Assembly (NCBI RefSeq): GCF_003105155.1
Contig: NZ_QETK01000008.1
Location: 112,586-176,585 of the forward strand
DNA from: Pseudomonas sp. SDI
GTDB taxonomy: Bacteria > Pseudomonadota > Gammaproteobacteria > Pseudomonadales > Pseudomonadaceae
Length of the DNA: 64,000 bases
Direction of reading: 5' to 3'
Shown: positions 17,503-26,750 of the stretch, piece after piece
Numbering within the stretch: the stretch's first letter is position 1
Layout of the letters: every line of letters begins with the position of its first letter
Position numbers and translations under genes: made by a program
Notes under the pieces: generated by a model
The model's database searches: none
The model's input: the letters and a program-made list of their open reading frames with translations, nothing else
Told to the model about the DNA's origin: nothing

Positions 17503-17759
17503 ACATCTTCATTGAGCAGCATCTGCGACAGGGCCGCTGGTGGATCCACCTCGATGCCTGGGAGGTGAGTTTTCGCAGCCTTGATGAGGCAACCGCCTTC
17601 GTTGATCGGCTGAACGCCCGCCTCAATGCACCGCACTCCTTGACGATGCTCGCCCACGCGCCCTTACGCCCCAGCTCCAACAACGCCCAGCGCGCCCTGC
17701 CAGGTTCACCCAGGGACCTGGCGGAGGTGAGACATGCATCGCTTGAACGTCGCCCTTGA
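17499..17759 (+). CDS. hypothetical small protein
   Basis: An 86-residue protein translationally coupled to the Hsp20-like gene by an ATGA overlap, and overlapping the FNR-like regulator gene by 26 bases. The first 45 residues look like a compact alpha/beta unit, and the tail is proline- and alanine-rich. I do not recognise a family. Confidence 0.6.
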   Translation: MNIFIEQHLRQGRWWIHLDAWEVSFRSLDEATAFVDRLNARLNAPHSLTMLAHAPLRPSSNNAQRALPGSPRDLAEVRHASLERRP

Positions 17760-18528
17760 GCACGTCGATTCAGCAGTTGGGTTGGTCTACCCGGAGGCGT
17801 TGCTGTCATCCCGATCGGCCTGCGCCGACTGCCGGGTCAGCGCGCTGTGCCTGCCCACAGGTCTCTCCCGGCAAGGCAACGACCGCTTCAATGAACTGAT
17901 CAGCCAGCGGCTACGGGTTCACAAAGGGGGCGGCCTGTTTCAGGCCAATGACCCGCTGGAATTCCTCTACGCGGTTCGTTTCGGGAGCTTCAAGACTTGC
18001 TTCGCCAATATTGAAGGGCAAGGACTGGTCACCCACTTCTGGATGCCCGGCGACATCATGGGGTGTGATGCGATCAGTACCAACCGCCATGTCTGCTGCG
18101 CGTTTGCCCTGGAAGACAGCGAAGTCTGCCTGATCCCCTACAAGCGCCTCGAAGCACTGGCCCGCGAATTCCCGTTCCTTCAGCAAAGCCTTAACCGGCT
18201 GCTGAGCAGCGAGATCGTCCGCGACCATAAGCGCTTGTTGATGATGTGCAACTTCACCGCCGAAGAGCGCCTGGCCACCTTTGTGCTCGGGTTGTCGAAA
18301 CGCTATGCCACGCGCGGTTTCTCGGCCCATGGCTTTGTCTTGCGCATGTCCAGGGACGACATTGCGTCTTACCTGGGGCTGAGGCTTGAAACCATTTGCA
18401 GGTCCATTGCACATCTGCGTCAGCTGGAAATCGTGGCATTCAGTGGACGCCGCGTTGAGATCTTGAACATGCCGGCTCTCCAGGCGCTGGAACATGGTTA
18501 TGGACACTGCTGTGTGGCCTCGGAGTGA
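17734..18528 (+). CDS. FNR/ANR-like oxygen-sensing regulator
   Basis: A 264-residue Crp/Fnr protein. Cys30, Cys33 and Cys39 (C-x2-C-x5-C) plus Cys132 (SEVCLIP) match the four ligands of the oxygen-labile 4Fe-4S cluster of FNR. A cNMP-like beta roll and a C-terminal helix-turn-helix follow. In the recognition helix the usual E-x2-S-R reads E-T-I-C-R, so the serine that contacts the FNR box is a cysteine. It is probably a paralogue of the main Anr protein. The gene lies at the end of a block that carries several ANR boxes. Confidence 0.88.
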   Translation: MHRLNVALEHVDSAVGLVYPEALLSSRSACADCRVSALCLPTGLSRQGNDRFNELISQRLRVHKGGGLFQANDPLEFLYAVRFGSFKTCFANIEGQGLVTHFWMPGDIMGCDAISTNRHVCCAFALEDSEVCLIPYKRLEALAREFPFLQQSLNRLLSSEIVRDHKRLLMMCNFTAEERLATFVLGLSKRYATRGFSAHGFVLRMSRDDIASYLGLRLETICRSIAHLRQLEIVAFSGRRVEILNMPALQALEHGYGHCCVASE

Positions 18529-18579
18529 GCCCTTGCCGGCACGAGTACAGATGCCGGTGCCTGCCGCGCAGCGACCGCC

Positions 18580-19821
18580 ATGCTTGAAGCCCTGAACATT
18601 ACCCACCTGGCAGCCGCCCTGGGTATAGGGATGCTTGTCGGCCTGGAACGTGAACGCAAAAAAGGCAGCGACGAACGCCGCGCCTTTGCCGGTTTCAGAA
18701 CCTTTGCCATCACCGCTGTACTGGGTTACGTCTGCATGGCCACTGCCGGCGTGATGCTGGTGGGCATCATGACCATCGCCCTGGCAATCATCGTCGCCGT
18801 TGCCTACTGGAAGCACCCGGGCACTGACCCGGGCATCACCAGCGAAGTTGCCCTGCTGTTCGTCTTGATACTCGGCGCCTTGAGCTATCAGCAGCCAGGG
18901 CTGGCGGTGGCCGTCAGCGTCGTGCTCACGGTCATTCTGGCGCTGCGCCAGGAGCTACACCGGTTTGCCCTGCAGCAATTGACCGAGTCGGAGGTCCGCG
19001 ACGGCTTGATCCTCTTGACCGCCGCCTTGGTCATACTCCCCCTGACGCCCGACCGTTTCATCGGCCCCTTTGGGGCCATCAACCCGCGCACGGTCTGCAC
19101 CCTGACCGTGCTGCTGATGAGTGCTGAGGCCTTGGGCCATATCGCCTTGCGCATGATGGGCGCGCGCTACGGCTATACCCTCAGTGCCATTGCCTCGGGG
19201 TTCGCCTCAGGGTCGGCGACCATTGCCCTGATCGGCCATGTCGCCCGCCGAGAGCAGGCGTCGGTGAGAGCGCTGAGCGCCGCGGCAATCTTTTCAAATC
19301 TGGCGACCATCGCCATGCTCTCCCTGGTGCTGGGAACCGTCGATCTGGCCTTCCTGCAGGCGGTGTGGGTGCCCGTCGTGCTGGCGGCACTGGCAACAGT
19401 GGCCTATGGCTCCATGCTGCTGGCACCGTGGAAACCTTCGATCGTGCCCGTCAGCACAAAAGTGGGGGATGGCGCCTTCAGCCTCAAGGTCGCCCTGGTG
19501 GTGACGGCAGCGGTAACCGGCATTACCTTGCTGTCCTCGGCGTTGCTCTACTTCTTTGGCCACAGCGGCGTACTGATTGCGGCGCTGCTCAGCGGGTTGG
19601 CCGATGCGCATGCGACAGCAGCGTCGATCGCGTCGCTGGTGAAGTCCGGGCAGCTATCGATCACCGACATAGCGATCCCCTCGCTGAGCGCCATGAGCAG
19701 CAATACCCTGAGCAAGTGCGTGCTGGCTTGGGCCAGCGGCGGGAAAACGTACGCTGCCTACGTCATCACCGGCCAATTGGTGATCATTGCGTCAATGTGG
19801 CTGGGCTTGTTGATGCAGTGA
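18580..19821 (+). CDS. MgtC/DUF4010-family membrane protein
   Basis: A 413-residue membrane protein. The first 150 residues resemble MgtC/SapB (GIGMLVGLERERKKG, then GFRTFAITAVLGYV), and the rest matches the DUF4010 region (ASGFASGSATIALIGHVAR, GLADAHATAASIASL). About twelve hydrophobic segments are visible. The role of such fusions is not established. It follows the FNR-like gene by 51 bases with no clear box of its own. Confidence 0.85.
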   Translation: MLEALNITHLAAALGIGMLVGLERERKKGSDERRAFAGFRTFAITAVLGYVCMATAGVMLVGIMTIALAIIVAVAYWKHPGTDPGITSEVALLFVLILGALSYQQPGLAVAVSVVLTVILALRQELHRFALQQLTESEVRDGLILLTAALVILPLTPDRFIGPFGAINPRTVCTLTVLLMSAEALGHIALRMMGARYGYTLSAIASGFASGSATIALIGHVARREQASVRALSAAAIFSNLATIAMLSLVLGTVDLAFLQAVWVPVVLAALATVAYGSMLLAPWKPSIVPVSTKVGDGAFSLKVALVVTAAVTGITLLSSALLYFFGHSGVLIAALLSGLADAHATAASIASLVKSGQLSITDIAIPSLSAMSSNTLSKCVLAWASGGKTYAAYVITGQLVIIASMWLGLLMQ

Positions 19822-19988
19822 GCCTGCCTGGCAACAGCGCCGATCAGTCTTTCATCGATCACACTGATGATTACTATCGAGCTGCCCGCCTGTCGGGTTG
19901 CCACACCCTTCTCATACAATCGCCTGCCACTTCTCCCCGCCTGCCCGCCTGCCTCGGGCGGCACTCCCCCTTTGGAACCCAGCACCCC

Positions 19989-21215
19989 ATGCCAAGCCCC
20001 AGCCAGGCCTCTCAAGGCCATCCCGAACATAATCAACAGAGCGTCAAACAGCAGTGGCTGGCGATTCTCTCGGTCGCCGTGGGTGCCTTCGCCCTGGTGA
20101 CCAGTGAGTTTCTTCCGGTCGGCGTGCTCAACGATGTCGCCAGCGACCTGGGCATCAGTGCCGGCCAGGCCGGCCTGATGGTCACCCTGCCCGGCATCAT
20201 GGCGGCCCTTGCCGCCCCCTTGCTGTCGGTGGGCATTGGCGCGCTGGATCGCCGCTACCTGCTGATCGGCCTGACGCTGATCATGATCGTCGCCAACGCA
20301 GTAGTGGCCTACGCCAGCGATTTCGGCCTGCTGCTGTTCGGCCGCGTGCTGTTGGGCATCAGCATCGGCGGTTTCTGGGCGACCGCCATTGCCCTGAGCG
20401 GCCGCCTGGCGCCCAAAGGCGTCGGGGTAGCGCAGGCCACCTCGATCATCATGGTCGGTGTGACCCTGGCCACCGTGCTCGGTGTGCCGGTAGGCACCTG
20501 GCTAAGCGGCCTGATGGGCTGGCGCATGACCTTCCTGGTGACCGCGCTGGTGGGCGTACCGGTGCTGCTGGCGCAGGTCTTTCTGCTACCACGGCTCAAC
20601 CCCGACAAGGCGATCCGGGTCAGCGACCTGCCGGCCCTGTTCATCAATCCACAGGCGCGGGTGGGCTTGATCGCCGTCTTGCTGATCGGCCTGGCACACT
20701 TTGCCGCGTACACCTATGTCGCGCCGTTCTTCAAACAAAGTTCCGGCTTCGATGGGCCGACGATTGGCTCACTGTTGCTGCTGTATGGCGTGGCCGGGGT
20801 GGCGGGGAACATCTTCGCTGGTTTCGCCGCCAACCGCAGTGTGCGCCACACCCTGTTGCTGGTGGCCGTGCTGATCGGCACCAGCACCGCCTTGTTCCCG
20901 TACTTCGCCACGGGCATGACAGGCGCCGCGCTGTTGATCGCGCTGTGGGGCTTCGCCTTCGGCGCCTTCCCGGCCTGTGCCAGCATCTGGATGTTTGTGG
21001 TCGCGCCCAAGGATGTCGAACGCGGCATGCCGCTGTTCGTTGCCATGTTCCAGGTGATTATCGCCGTGGGCTCGTTCTTCGGTGGGCAGATCGTCGACCA
21101 GTTGGGCAGCTCGGTGCTGCTGAGTTTGGCCACGGCCCTGGTGGGCTGCGGTTTTGTCACGGTGCTGGTGCTGGGGCGCAACGTCAGTAATAGCCTGGCG
21201 GCCCAACCCTGCTGA
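19989..21215 (+). CDS. MFS efflux transporter (DHA1, AraJ/YdhP-like)
   Basis: A 408-residue transporter with twelve hydrophobic segments. It shows the family motifs SEFLPVGVLNDVASDLGIS and GRVLLGISIGGFWATA in the N-terminal half. The frame is open much further upstream, but translation from the ATG at 19989 gives the normal length. Proteins of this type export sugars or drugs; the substrate is unknown. It stands alone between the DUF4010 gene and the YeeE pair. Confidence 0.88.
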   Translation: MPSPSQASQGHPEHNQQSVKQQWLAILSVAVGAFALVTSEFLPVGVLNDVASDLGISAGQAGLMVTLPGIMAALAAPLLSVGIGALDRRYLLIGLTLIMIVANAVVAYASDFGLLLFGRVLLGISIGGFWATAIALSGRLAPKGVGVAQATSIIMVGVTLATVLGVPVGTWLSGLMGWRMTFLVTALVGVPVLLAQVFLLPRLNPDKAIRVSDLPALFINPQARVGLIAVLLIGLAHFAAYTYVAPFFKQSSGFDGPTIGSLLLLYGVAGVAGNIFAGFAANRSVRHTLLLVAVLIGTSTALFPYFATGMTGAALLIALWGFAFGAFPACASIWMFVVAPKDVERGMPLFVAMFQVIIAVGSFFGGQIVDQLGSSVLLSLATALVGCGFVTVLVLGRNVSNSLAAQPC

Positions 21216-21433
21216 CAGAGCCTTGACTCGCCTGCAATGCGCCTGGGTAGCCGCGTGAGCCTGCCGGCGCCGGACCCGGCCTACTGCAGCGGATGCGCTG
21301 AAGCACTCGCTGAGCGTGCCACTCTTCGAGTGGCTATAGGGTTTGGTTCTGCTTGGAAGGTGCCTCTACTGGCGGGGGTGGTAGATACTATAGGCCAATG
21401 CCTCATCGCAGAATGCCTGCGCAGGAGATCGGC

Positions 21434-21868
21434 ATGAGCATCGACTGGAATGGTTTCACCCCCTGGATTTCTTTAAGTGGCGGAGCCCTCATCGGGCTTG
21501 CCGTTAGCGTGTTCGCACTCGCGAATGGGCGCATTGCCGGCATCAGCGGCTTGCTTGGCAGCTTGATGCAGTTCAACAGTGAGGGTTGGAGCGAGAAAGC
21601 CCTGTTTCTTCTTGGCCTGCTGCTAGCGCCATTGTTGTGGGGGCTGTTTGCCGTTTTGCCTGATATTGAGATCGACGCAGAGTGGCCGGCGCTGGTCATT
21701 GCCGGTCTGCTCGTCGGACTAGGGACCCGTTATGGTTCCGGATGTACCAGTGGGCATGGTGTGTGTGGCGTGTCTCGATTATCTCCACGCTCGCTTGTGG
21801 CCACCCTGTGTTTTATGGCCGCCGGATTCACCACGGTGTACGTCATGCGTCATGTAGTGGGGAACTGA
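21434..21868 (+). CDS. YeeE/YedE family protein, first half
   Basis: A 144-residue membrane protein with the YeeE/YedE signature GTRYGSGCTSGHGVCGVSR, whose cysteines line the thiosulfate path in full-length TsuA. AGGAG precedes the ATG at 21434. It is paired with the protein at 21870, and the two together resemble a split YeeE transporter for a sulfur compound. Confidence 0.88.
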   Translation: MSIDWNGFTPWISLSGGALIGLAVSVFALANGRIAGISGLLGSLMQFNSEGWSEKALFLLGLLLAPLLWGLFAVLPDIEIDAEWPALVIAGLLVGLGTRYGSGCTSGHGVCGVSRLSPRSLVATLCFMAAGFTTVYVMRHVVGN

Positions 21869-21869
21869 G

Positions 21870-22307
21870 ATGGCTAAGCTGACTGCGTTTCTGGCCGGGT
21901 TGATCTTTGGCCTTGGCTTACTTTTGGCGGGGATGGCGAATCCTGCGAAGGTGCTGGCGTTTCTCGATTTGGCTGGGCACTGGGATCCGTCTCTTGCTCT
22001 GGTCATGGCCGGTGCAATTGCAGTGGCGGCTATTCCACTGAATGTGGCGGGTAAAAGGAAGCGATCCTTACTCGGTGCCAACATGCAGTTGCCCGTAAAG
22101 AGGGAACTCGATGCGCGCCTGATGGGCGGTAGTCTGCTATTTGGCATTGGTTGGGGGATTGCCGGAATCTGCCCTGGGCCGGCGGTAGCCATTCTACTCA
22201 GCGGGCACTGGAAAATTATAATTTTTGGGGTCGCCATGTTGGCCGGTATGGGGTTGTTTTCTGTAATAGAACGTTCGCGGATTGAAGTGCCGAAAGGTTC
22301 AGTATGA
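21870..22307 (+). CDS. YeeE/YedE (DUF6691) family protein, second half
   Basis: A 145-residue membrane protein starting 2 bases after its partner. It has GLGLLLAGMANPAKVLAFLDLAG and GIGWGIAGICPGPA, the motifs of the second YeeE half. The pair probably imports thiosulfate or a related sulfur species. Such pairs often neighbour sulfide-handling enzymes, but none is seen here. Confidence 0.88.
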   Translation: MAKLTAFLAGLIFGLGLLLAGMANPAKVLAFLDLAGHWDPSLALVMAGAIAVAAIPLNVAGKRKRSLLGANMQLPVKRELDARLMGGSLLFGIGWGIAGICPGPAVAILLSGHWKIIIFGVAMLAGMGLFSVIERSRIEVPKGSV

Positions 22308-22565
22308 ATCGCTACTGATTTCGTTGGTCCAATTGAGTGCAGTTGACCGTTCTCTGCCGATCATGGTCATAAAGTGTGCTGGTCATTGCAGAATGCCGAT
22401 CCCATTCGTTGCTGTCTGAATTAAGCAATTGATTCATGCGGTCGGTCCGATTGATTGCTTGATCGTAATAAGGTGTGGCGCTACTTGGGGGCAGAAGCGT
22501 ACCCTGAGTTTCCACGGCGACGCCGGTTCAGATGACCCCGGCGCCGTGACAGTTTCCGCGTCGAC
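22308..22565. other. intergenic region left of the McrBC segment
   Basis: No supported gene is seen. A 67-codon frame on the minus strand (22312-22515) lacks a Shine-Dalgarno sequence and recognisable motifs. Base composition drops compared with the flanks, which suits an island boundary. Confidence 0.5.
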
Positions 22566-22869
22566 TCATGCTCTGTTTGAAGCAATAACGTAACCTTCCA
22601 TGAACAGTGCCGCTTCATGATGACGCAACCTGTACTTCTCGGGACCTGCCTCATTCAGGGCAACCCACATGGCCTGGCCCAGCGCATTTTCAGTGGCGAC
22701 GTAACCGGTCGCCGAGGATGTCGAGAAGTATGCGTCCAAGCGTGCCTGAAGCCAGTCACCGGCTGCACAGGATAAAGTGCTCGGCGCTCACGGTAGGTCT
22801 GTGGCCCGAAGTTGGCGGGGCAAAGCCCCCCTGCTCCACTTCCAGAACGATGGACTCGTACAGCGTCAT
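22566..22869 (-). pseudogene. frameshifted small hypothetical gene
   Basis: Translation from the ATG at 22869 gives about 37 residues (MTLYESIVLEVEQGGFAPP then a serine-rich part) and stops. A different frame then continues with a well-formed stretch (AGDWLQARLDAYF, then ENALGQAMWVALNEAG) to a stop at 22566. The start and final stop differ by one base in frame, so a single indel near 22755 probably broke an approximately 100-residue gene. I do not recognise the family. Confidence 0.5.
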
Positions 22870-22903
22870 TGCGCTTTTCCTTGTACTTCGAATACGACTC
22901 CTC

Positions 22904-24211
22904 TCAATCCCGCCGTGGCCCTACCACGCCTGACTGACTCAGACAGCATGTGAAACCCACATCATCGCCTGCACAAAGTGAGTCTTCATCCAGATCAAAC
23001 GGTAACACCCAGAGCCTAAGCTCGGAGTTGAAATCAAAGGGCGGCAATGGCTCTGAGAATTGGGCAGTGCGTGGGTAAATCAAAGCCATCTCACCACACC
23101 CAGGCAAATACGTCTGGCCATAGGCAAATAGCTGGTAGAAGTCGGCCTGGCTCAGGCCGTACTTGTTGTGACGGTCATATCCATCCAGACGCTTCCACTT
23201 GGTATCCAGCACCCAGGCCTGCTGGCCTCGCTGTAGCAACAGGTCCGGCTCCAGGCGGAACATCGCACGGCCATCGTGCTGGCACAGGCTATGCCGAGAG
23301 GCCTGAGCCGTAAGGCGCGTGCCAGGAGCCAGACGGAGACGTAGCCAGCCTTCCACATACTGCTCGAATAGCTTCTCCATGGGGAACAGCAGGCTGATAC
23401 CGCGCCACTTGCCACTCACCGCTATCGGCATCTGCTGGTTGAGGATCAACTCACACCAGGGCTTGATCGCCTGGTAATGCGCCATAAGCCGGTCGCCGCC
23501 CCAGGCACGCAAGTCCAGGCTCACCTGCCGGCTGGCCGGCACCTCTGCCAGCATCGTACGTAGCTCATTGGCCAAGCGCCAGTTGGCGGCATCCTGCGTA
23601 CTCACAGCTACCTGATCCAGCGCCAGCCTGAGCAAGCGGTTCTCGGCACGGTCCGGCAGGAACACATCGTAGCGAATCTGGAAGTGATGCTGTCGCCCCG
23701 GAGGCTGGCGCATCTGTGCCACCACATTGAGTTGGCCACGCAGAAAACATTGTTCTTCCTCGACGCGCTGATAGTCGAAGCGAACCCCGCGCTTCACCAA
23801 TAGATCCAGCTCCGCGAGAAACTGCCCCATCACCCACTCACTGAGCGACTTATCGAACAGTTCCAGGCTGGCTACCGAAGCATCACGCGGTTTGAGCTGC
23901 AAGGCACTTTGAATCAGCTTACACAGCAACTGGCGGCCCTTGATCAGGCAATCGCCCTGCTCATAGTGTTTGGGCAGAATCTCCAGCCGCGTGCCACAAG
24001 GCGTTTCCAGCACGCCCACATAGGAGTCCCACCTCAATACACGCTGCCCATCCACCTGCAAAAGCGGGGCACCACTGCGATTGAAGCTAGCGCTCAGTTC
24101 GCACAGCCAATCGAAAGCGCTGGGAGATACACGAGCAAGATCCAACGACGATTCCACCTTATCGGTGGTCAGCCTGGCGTACTCACGGATTGTGATTAGT
24201 TGCTCGCTCAC
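22904..24211 (-). CDS. mcrC: McrC-type restriction endonuclease subunit
   Basis: A 435-residue McrC homologue. The C-terminal nuclease domain shows the PD-(D/E)xK pattern LEPDLLLQRGQQAWVLDTKWK, followed by SQADFYQLFAYGQTYL. Within the McrBC complex this subunit cuts DNA that carries modified cytosines. The gene starts within the stop of mcrB (ATGA overlap), as in other mcrBC operons. Confidence 0.93.
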   Translation of the reverse strand: MSEQLITIREYARLTTDKVESSLDLARVSPSAFDWLCELSASFNRSGAPLLQVDGQRVLRWDSYVGVLETPCGTRLEILPKHYEQGDCLIKGRQLLCKLIQSALQLKPRDASVASLELFDKSLSEWVMGQFLAELDLLVKRGVRFDYQRVEEEQCFLRGQLNVVAQMRQPPGRQHHFQIRYDVFLPDRAENRLLRLALDQVAVSTQDAANWRLANELRTMLAEVPASRQVSLDLRAWGGDRLMAHYQAIKPWCELILNQQMPIAVSGKWRGISLLFPMEKLFEQYVEGWLRLRLAPGTRLTAQASRHSLCQHDGRAMFRLEPDLLLQRGQQAWVLDTKWKRLDGYDRHNKYGLSQADFYQLFAYGQTYLPGCGEMALIYPRTAQFSEPLPPFDFNSELRLWVLPFDLDEDSLCAGDDVGFTCCLSQSGVVGPRRD

Positions 24212-26664
24212 TCAGCGCTGCCCAAGATATTCCGGTAACTATCGACTGAAACAAAAGCTTTGTCGTTGAGCTCCCAGCGCTGATCACTCACCTTGCCGGC
24301 AACATCATGGCCGAACAACGCCTCCAGACCTCGATCGGTTTGCGGCTTGCGTACAAAAGGCTCGCTGCCATTGGCGTTGGCGTGTTGATCATTCAGTACC
24401 CAGCTGATGCGCTCCCAGTCCTCGAAGAAGTACTCCTGCAACAGCGGTAGGACTTGATTCCTGAAAGTCACCGCCAACTGCTGCAACGCGTCGCCACTCT
24501 TGAGCGCCATGAAGTAGGCATGCCCGAGGCAATGATCACGATCAAGCAGCACCTCGATGCGCTGGTTCATAACCGCCAAAAGCTTACCAATGTCGATACC
24601 CTCCACCACTACACCATTGAGCAACGTGGGATTTGGCATCATTTCCTTGAAGACAAAGCGGCGACGCAAGGCGATATCCAGCCCCGAGAGCGAACGGTCT
24701 GCAGTGTTCATGGTACCGACCAAATAGACATTGTCCGGCACCGTGAAGCGCTCCTTCGAGTACGGCAAGGTAACGGACAAACCTTCCGCCGCACCGTCCC
24801 GCTTAGAGGCTTCAATTAATGTGATCAGTTCTCCAAAGATGCGAGAAACATTGCCCCGATTGATCTCATCGATCACAAGCACATAAGGCCGTCTCTCACC
24901 GTTCGACTGCTCAGCGCCGCCGTTTTCCAGCTTGCCGCGTAAGTGCTCGGCAATACCTCTTACATAACTCTCGCAATAGACCGACGTAGGCCGCTCGCCA
25001 CGCACGAACAACCGCACATGCTCGATGTTAGCCGGCAGCTCAATCGCACTTTCCGAGGCCTTGGGCCGGCAGGTGAAAGTCCCATTGCCGGGCCTGTAGC
25101 GAACATCAAAAGACTTCCCACGCACCGTAGTCAGCGTGACGGGAGCCTCGGTGACCTCTTCCAGAAACGCGTTGAGCACATCATCTTCTGTCTGCGTTCC
25201 TTCCTGGTGACGGGCGTCATCGCACAGCCGCTTGAAAACACCAGGCTCAACCTTGTAATGAAGCTGCCCAGACGCTGAAACCGCCCGCAAACCTTCAACA
25301 AAATCCTCATAGCTGAAGCTTTGGTGAAACGTGACGAAACGCACCCGCCCGTCCAGCACCAACTGATCGAACGCGTTTTTCCAAGTCTCGCGAGCAGGCG
25401 TTACCAACACCTCAGGGGCCAGAATTTTCAGGGTCTCTTCCACAACGGAATACGTCTTGCCCGTTCCCGGTGGGCCGAAAAGAATCTGGTTCAGCGGAAT
25501 ATCATTGGCGGCCACTCTGGCATCTCCCTCTTGCATCTCTTCAAGTGCTTCGCCTTTCGCGCCTCGCAGCGCCTCAAGTAATTGCCACATGGCGATATTG
25601 TTTGGCAGTACCGCATCTGTATCCAACCCGGCCAGGCTCATGGACGCCATGATCTGCTCATTCAGCGCACACCAGTCCTGCTTTTCGCTGGCCACGTCCA
25701 GCTGAAAATGCTCACGCAGGCTCTGTAAGAGTCGCTGGCAATCATCAGGCTTGAGCAGTGTGGTGAACCGCTCCGGCGCAAAGGCGGCAAACACGCGATT
25801 GACCATGGCCGGTCGGTTGGCGCTGAACTGCTTACTCTGGACTGCCAGATGCCAATCCTTCATGACTTGTGCGTGAGTCTGTGCTGTAGGCGCATCCATG
25901 ATGCGCTGCGTGATTTTCCGAATAGCGGCTTGCTGCTCATTGAGTTCACCCCGAGAGAACAACCCAAGCTTCAAGCTGGAAACCCCGTTTTCGCGCTCAA
26001 TCCACAGGCGATCAAGGGCTGCCTGATCCAGAGGTGCCTGACCAGTGCGTAAGGCCTTGGCCAACGCGGTGACCTCCTGATAAATCTTCAGCCATCCTGG
26101 GCAGGACTCCTTGCGATCCGCCGAACTCCAGGCCACGTACTGTTTCAGGCTGTGCTGCCCTTCTCCCGCCTGCCAGAGCAGCGCCAGTCGGGCCGCAATG
26201 GCCGGGGCAATTTCGACGCCCGAGCTCTTTGGGTTCCAGCGCTGGGTAGGCATGGCCTTGTTGAGCAGCAATATGGGCAACAAGCCGCTGGAACAGTCAG
26301 GCCGATGCTCATCGATGCGCAGGCGTAAGTAGTTGCGCGTTTTACTCGAATCCTTCCAGTCGGGCCCTTCATGCGCTCCCTCAGTCACCAGCCCGCGCGC
26401 AACGATGCCGCGCGGCTTCTGCCCCAATCGCACTATATAAACCACATCGCCCGGTTGCGGCTGTTTCGGATGGCAGCTCCAATCCACCTCTACTGTCAAT
26501 TCAACGCAGGCGTTCCCACCAAGCTTGAAATGAGCCGGATTCCAGATGAGCAGGTAACTCGGCTGCCCCGGTTGCGTATCCTGCTCAGATCCCGGTTTGG
26601 CTGGCCGCAACTCCAGCTCATCACTATAAAGTCCGCGCTTAAAGGCCTGCTCCAACTCACTCAT
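24208..26664 (-). CDS. mcrB: McrB-type GTPase with EVE/PUA-like N-terminal region
   Basis: An 818-residue protein. The AAA+ GTPase has Walker A GPPGTGKT near residue 400, Walker B VLVIDEINRGNVSRIFGEL near 595, and the McrB signature MNTADRSLSGLDIALRRRF. The first approximately 130 residues (LLIWNPAHFKL, then PGDVVYIVRLG, then RGIVARGLV) resemble an EVE/PUA module, which in other McrB proteins recognises modified bases. This replaces the DUF3578 domain of E. coli McrB. The start at 26664 has GGAG 8 bases upstream; an alternative GTG lies at 26673. Confidence 0.9.
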   Translation of the reverse strand: MSELEQAFKRGLYSDELELRPAKPGSEQDTQPGQPSYLLIWNPAHFKLGGNACVELTVEVDWSCHPKQPQPGDVVYIVRLGQKPRGIVARGLVTEGAHEGPDWKDSSKTRNYLRLRIDEHRPDCSSGLLPILLLNKAMPTQRWNPKSSGVEIAPAIAARLALLWQAGEGQHSLKQYVAWSSADRKESCPGWLKIYQEVTALAKALRTGQAPLDQAALDRLWIERENGVSSLKLGLFSRGELNEQQAAIRKITQRIMDAPTAQTHAQVMKDWHLAVQSKQFSANRPAMVNRVFAAFAPERFTTLLKPDDCQRLLQSLREHFQLDVASEKQDWCALNEQIMASMSLAGLDTDAVLPNNIAMWQLLEALRGAKGEALEEMQEGDARVAANDIPLNQILFGPPGTGKTYSVVEETLKILAPEVLVTPARETWKNAFDQLVLDGRVRFVTFHQSFSYEDFVEGLRAVSASGQLHYKVEPGVFKRLCDDARHQEGTQTEDDVLNAFLEEVTEAPVTLTTVRGKSFDVRYRPGNGTFTCRPKASESAIELPANIEHVRLFVRGERPTSVYCESYVRGIAEHLRGKLENGGAEQSNGERRPYVLVIDEINRGNVSRIFGELITLIEASKRDGAAEGLSVTLPYSKERFTVPDNVYLVGTMNTADRSLSGLDIALRRRFVFKEMMPNPTLLNGVVVEGIDIGKLLAVMNQRIEVLLDRDHCLGHAYFMALKSGDALQQLAVTFRNQVLPLLQEYFFEDWERISWVLNDQHANANGSEPFVRKPQTDRGLEALFGHDVAGKVSDQRWELNDKAFVSVDSYRNILGSAE

Positions 26665-26750
26665 GCACAACACTCCACAGCCGCCTGCCAGAGCGCGAGC
26701 CGACTCAATTCAAATATGGGTGGCATTGAAGACGGGAACCGGAGGGGGTG

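Noticed and set aside
19365..19988. Very long upstream extension of the MFS exporter frame
   Set aside because: It overlaps the DUF4010 gene in another frame and has no membrane or family features. The ATG at 19989 gives the normal transporter length.
22312..22515. 67-codon minus-strand frame left of the broken small gene
   Set aside because: No ribosome binding site, no motif and no operon context. It may be debris, but I cannot support it as a gene.
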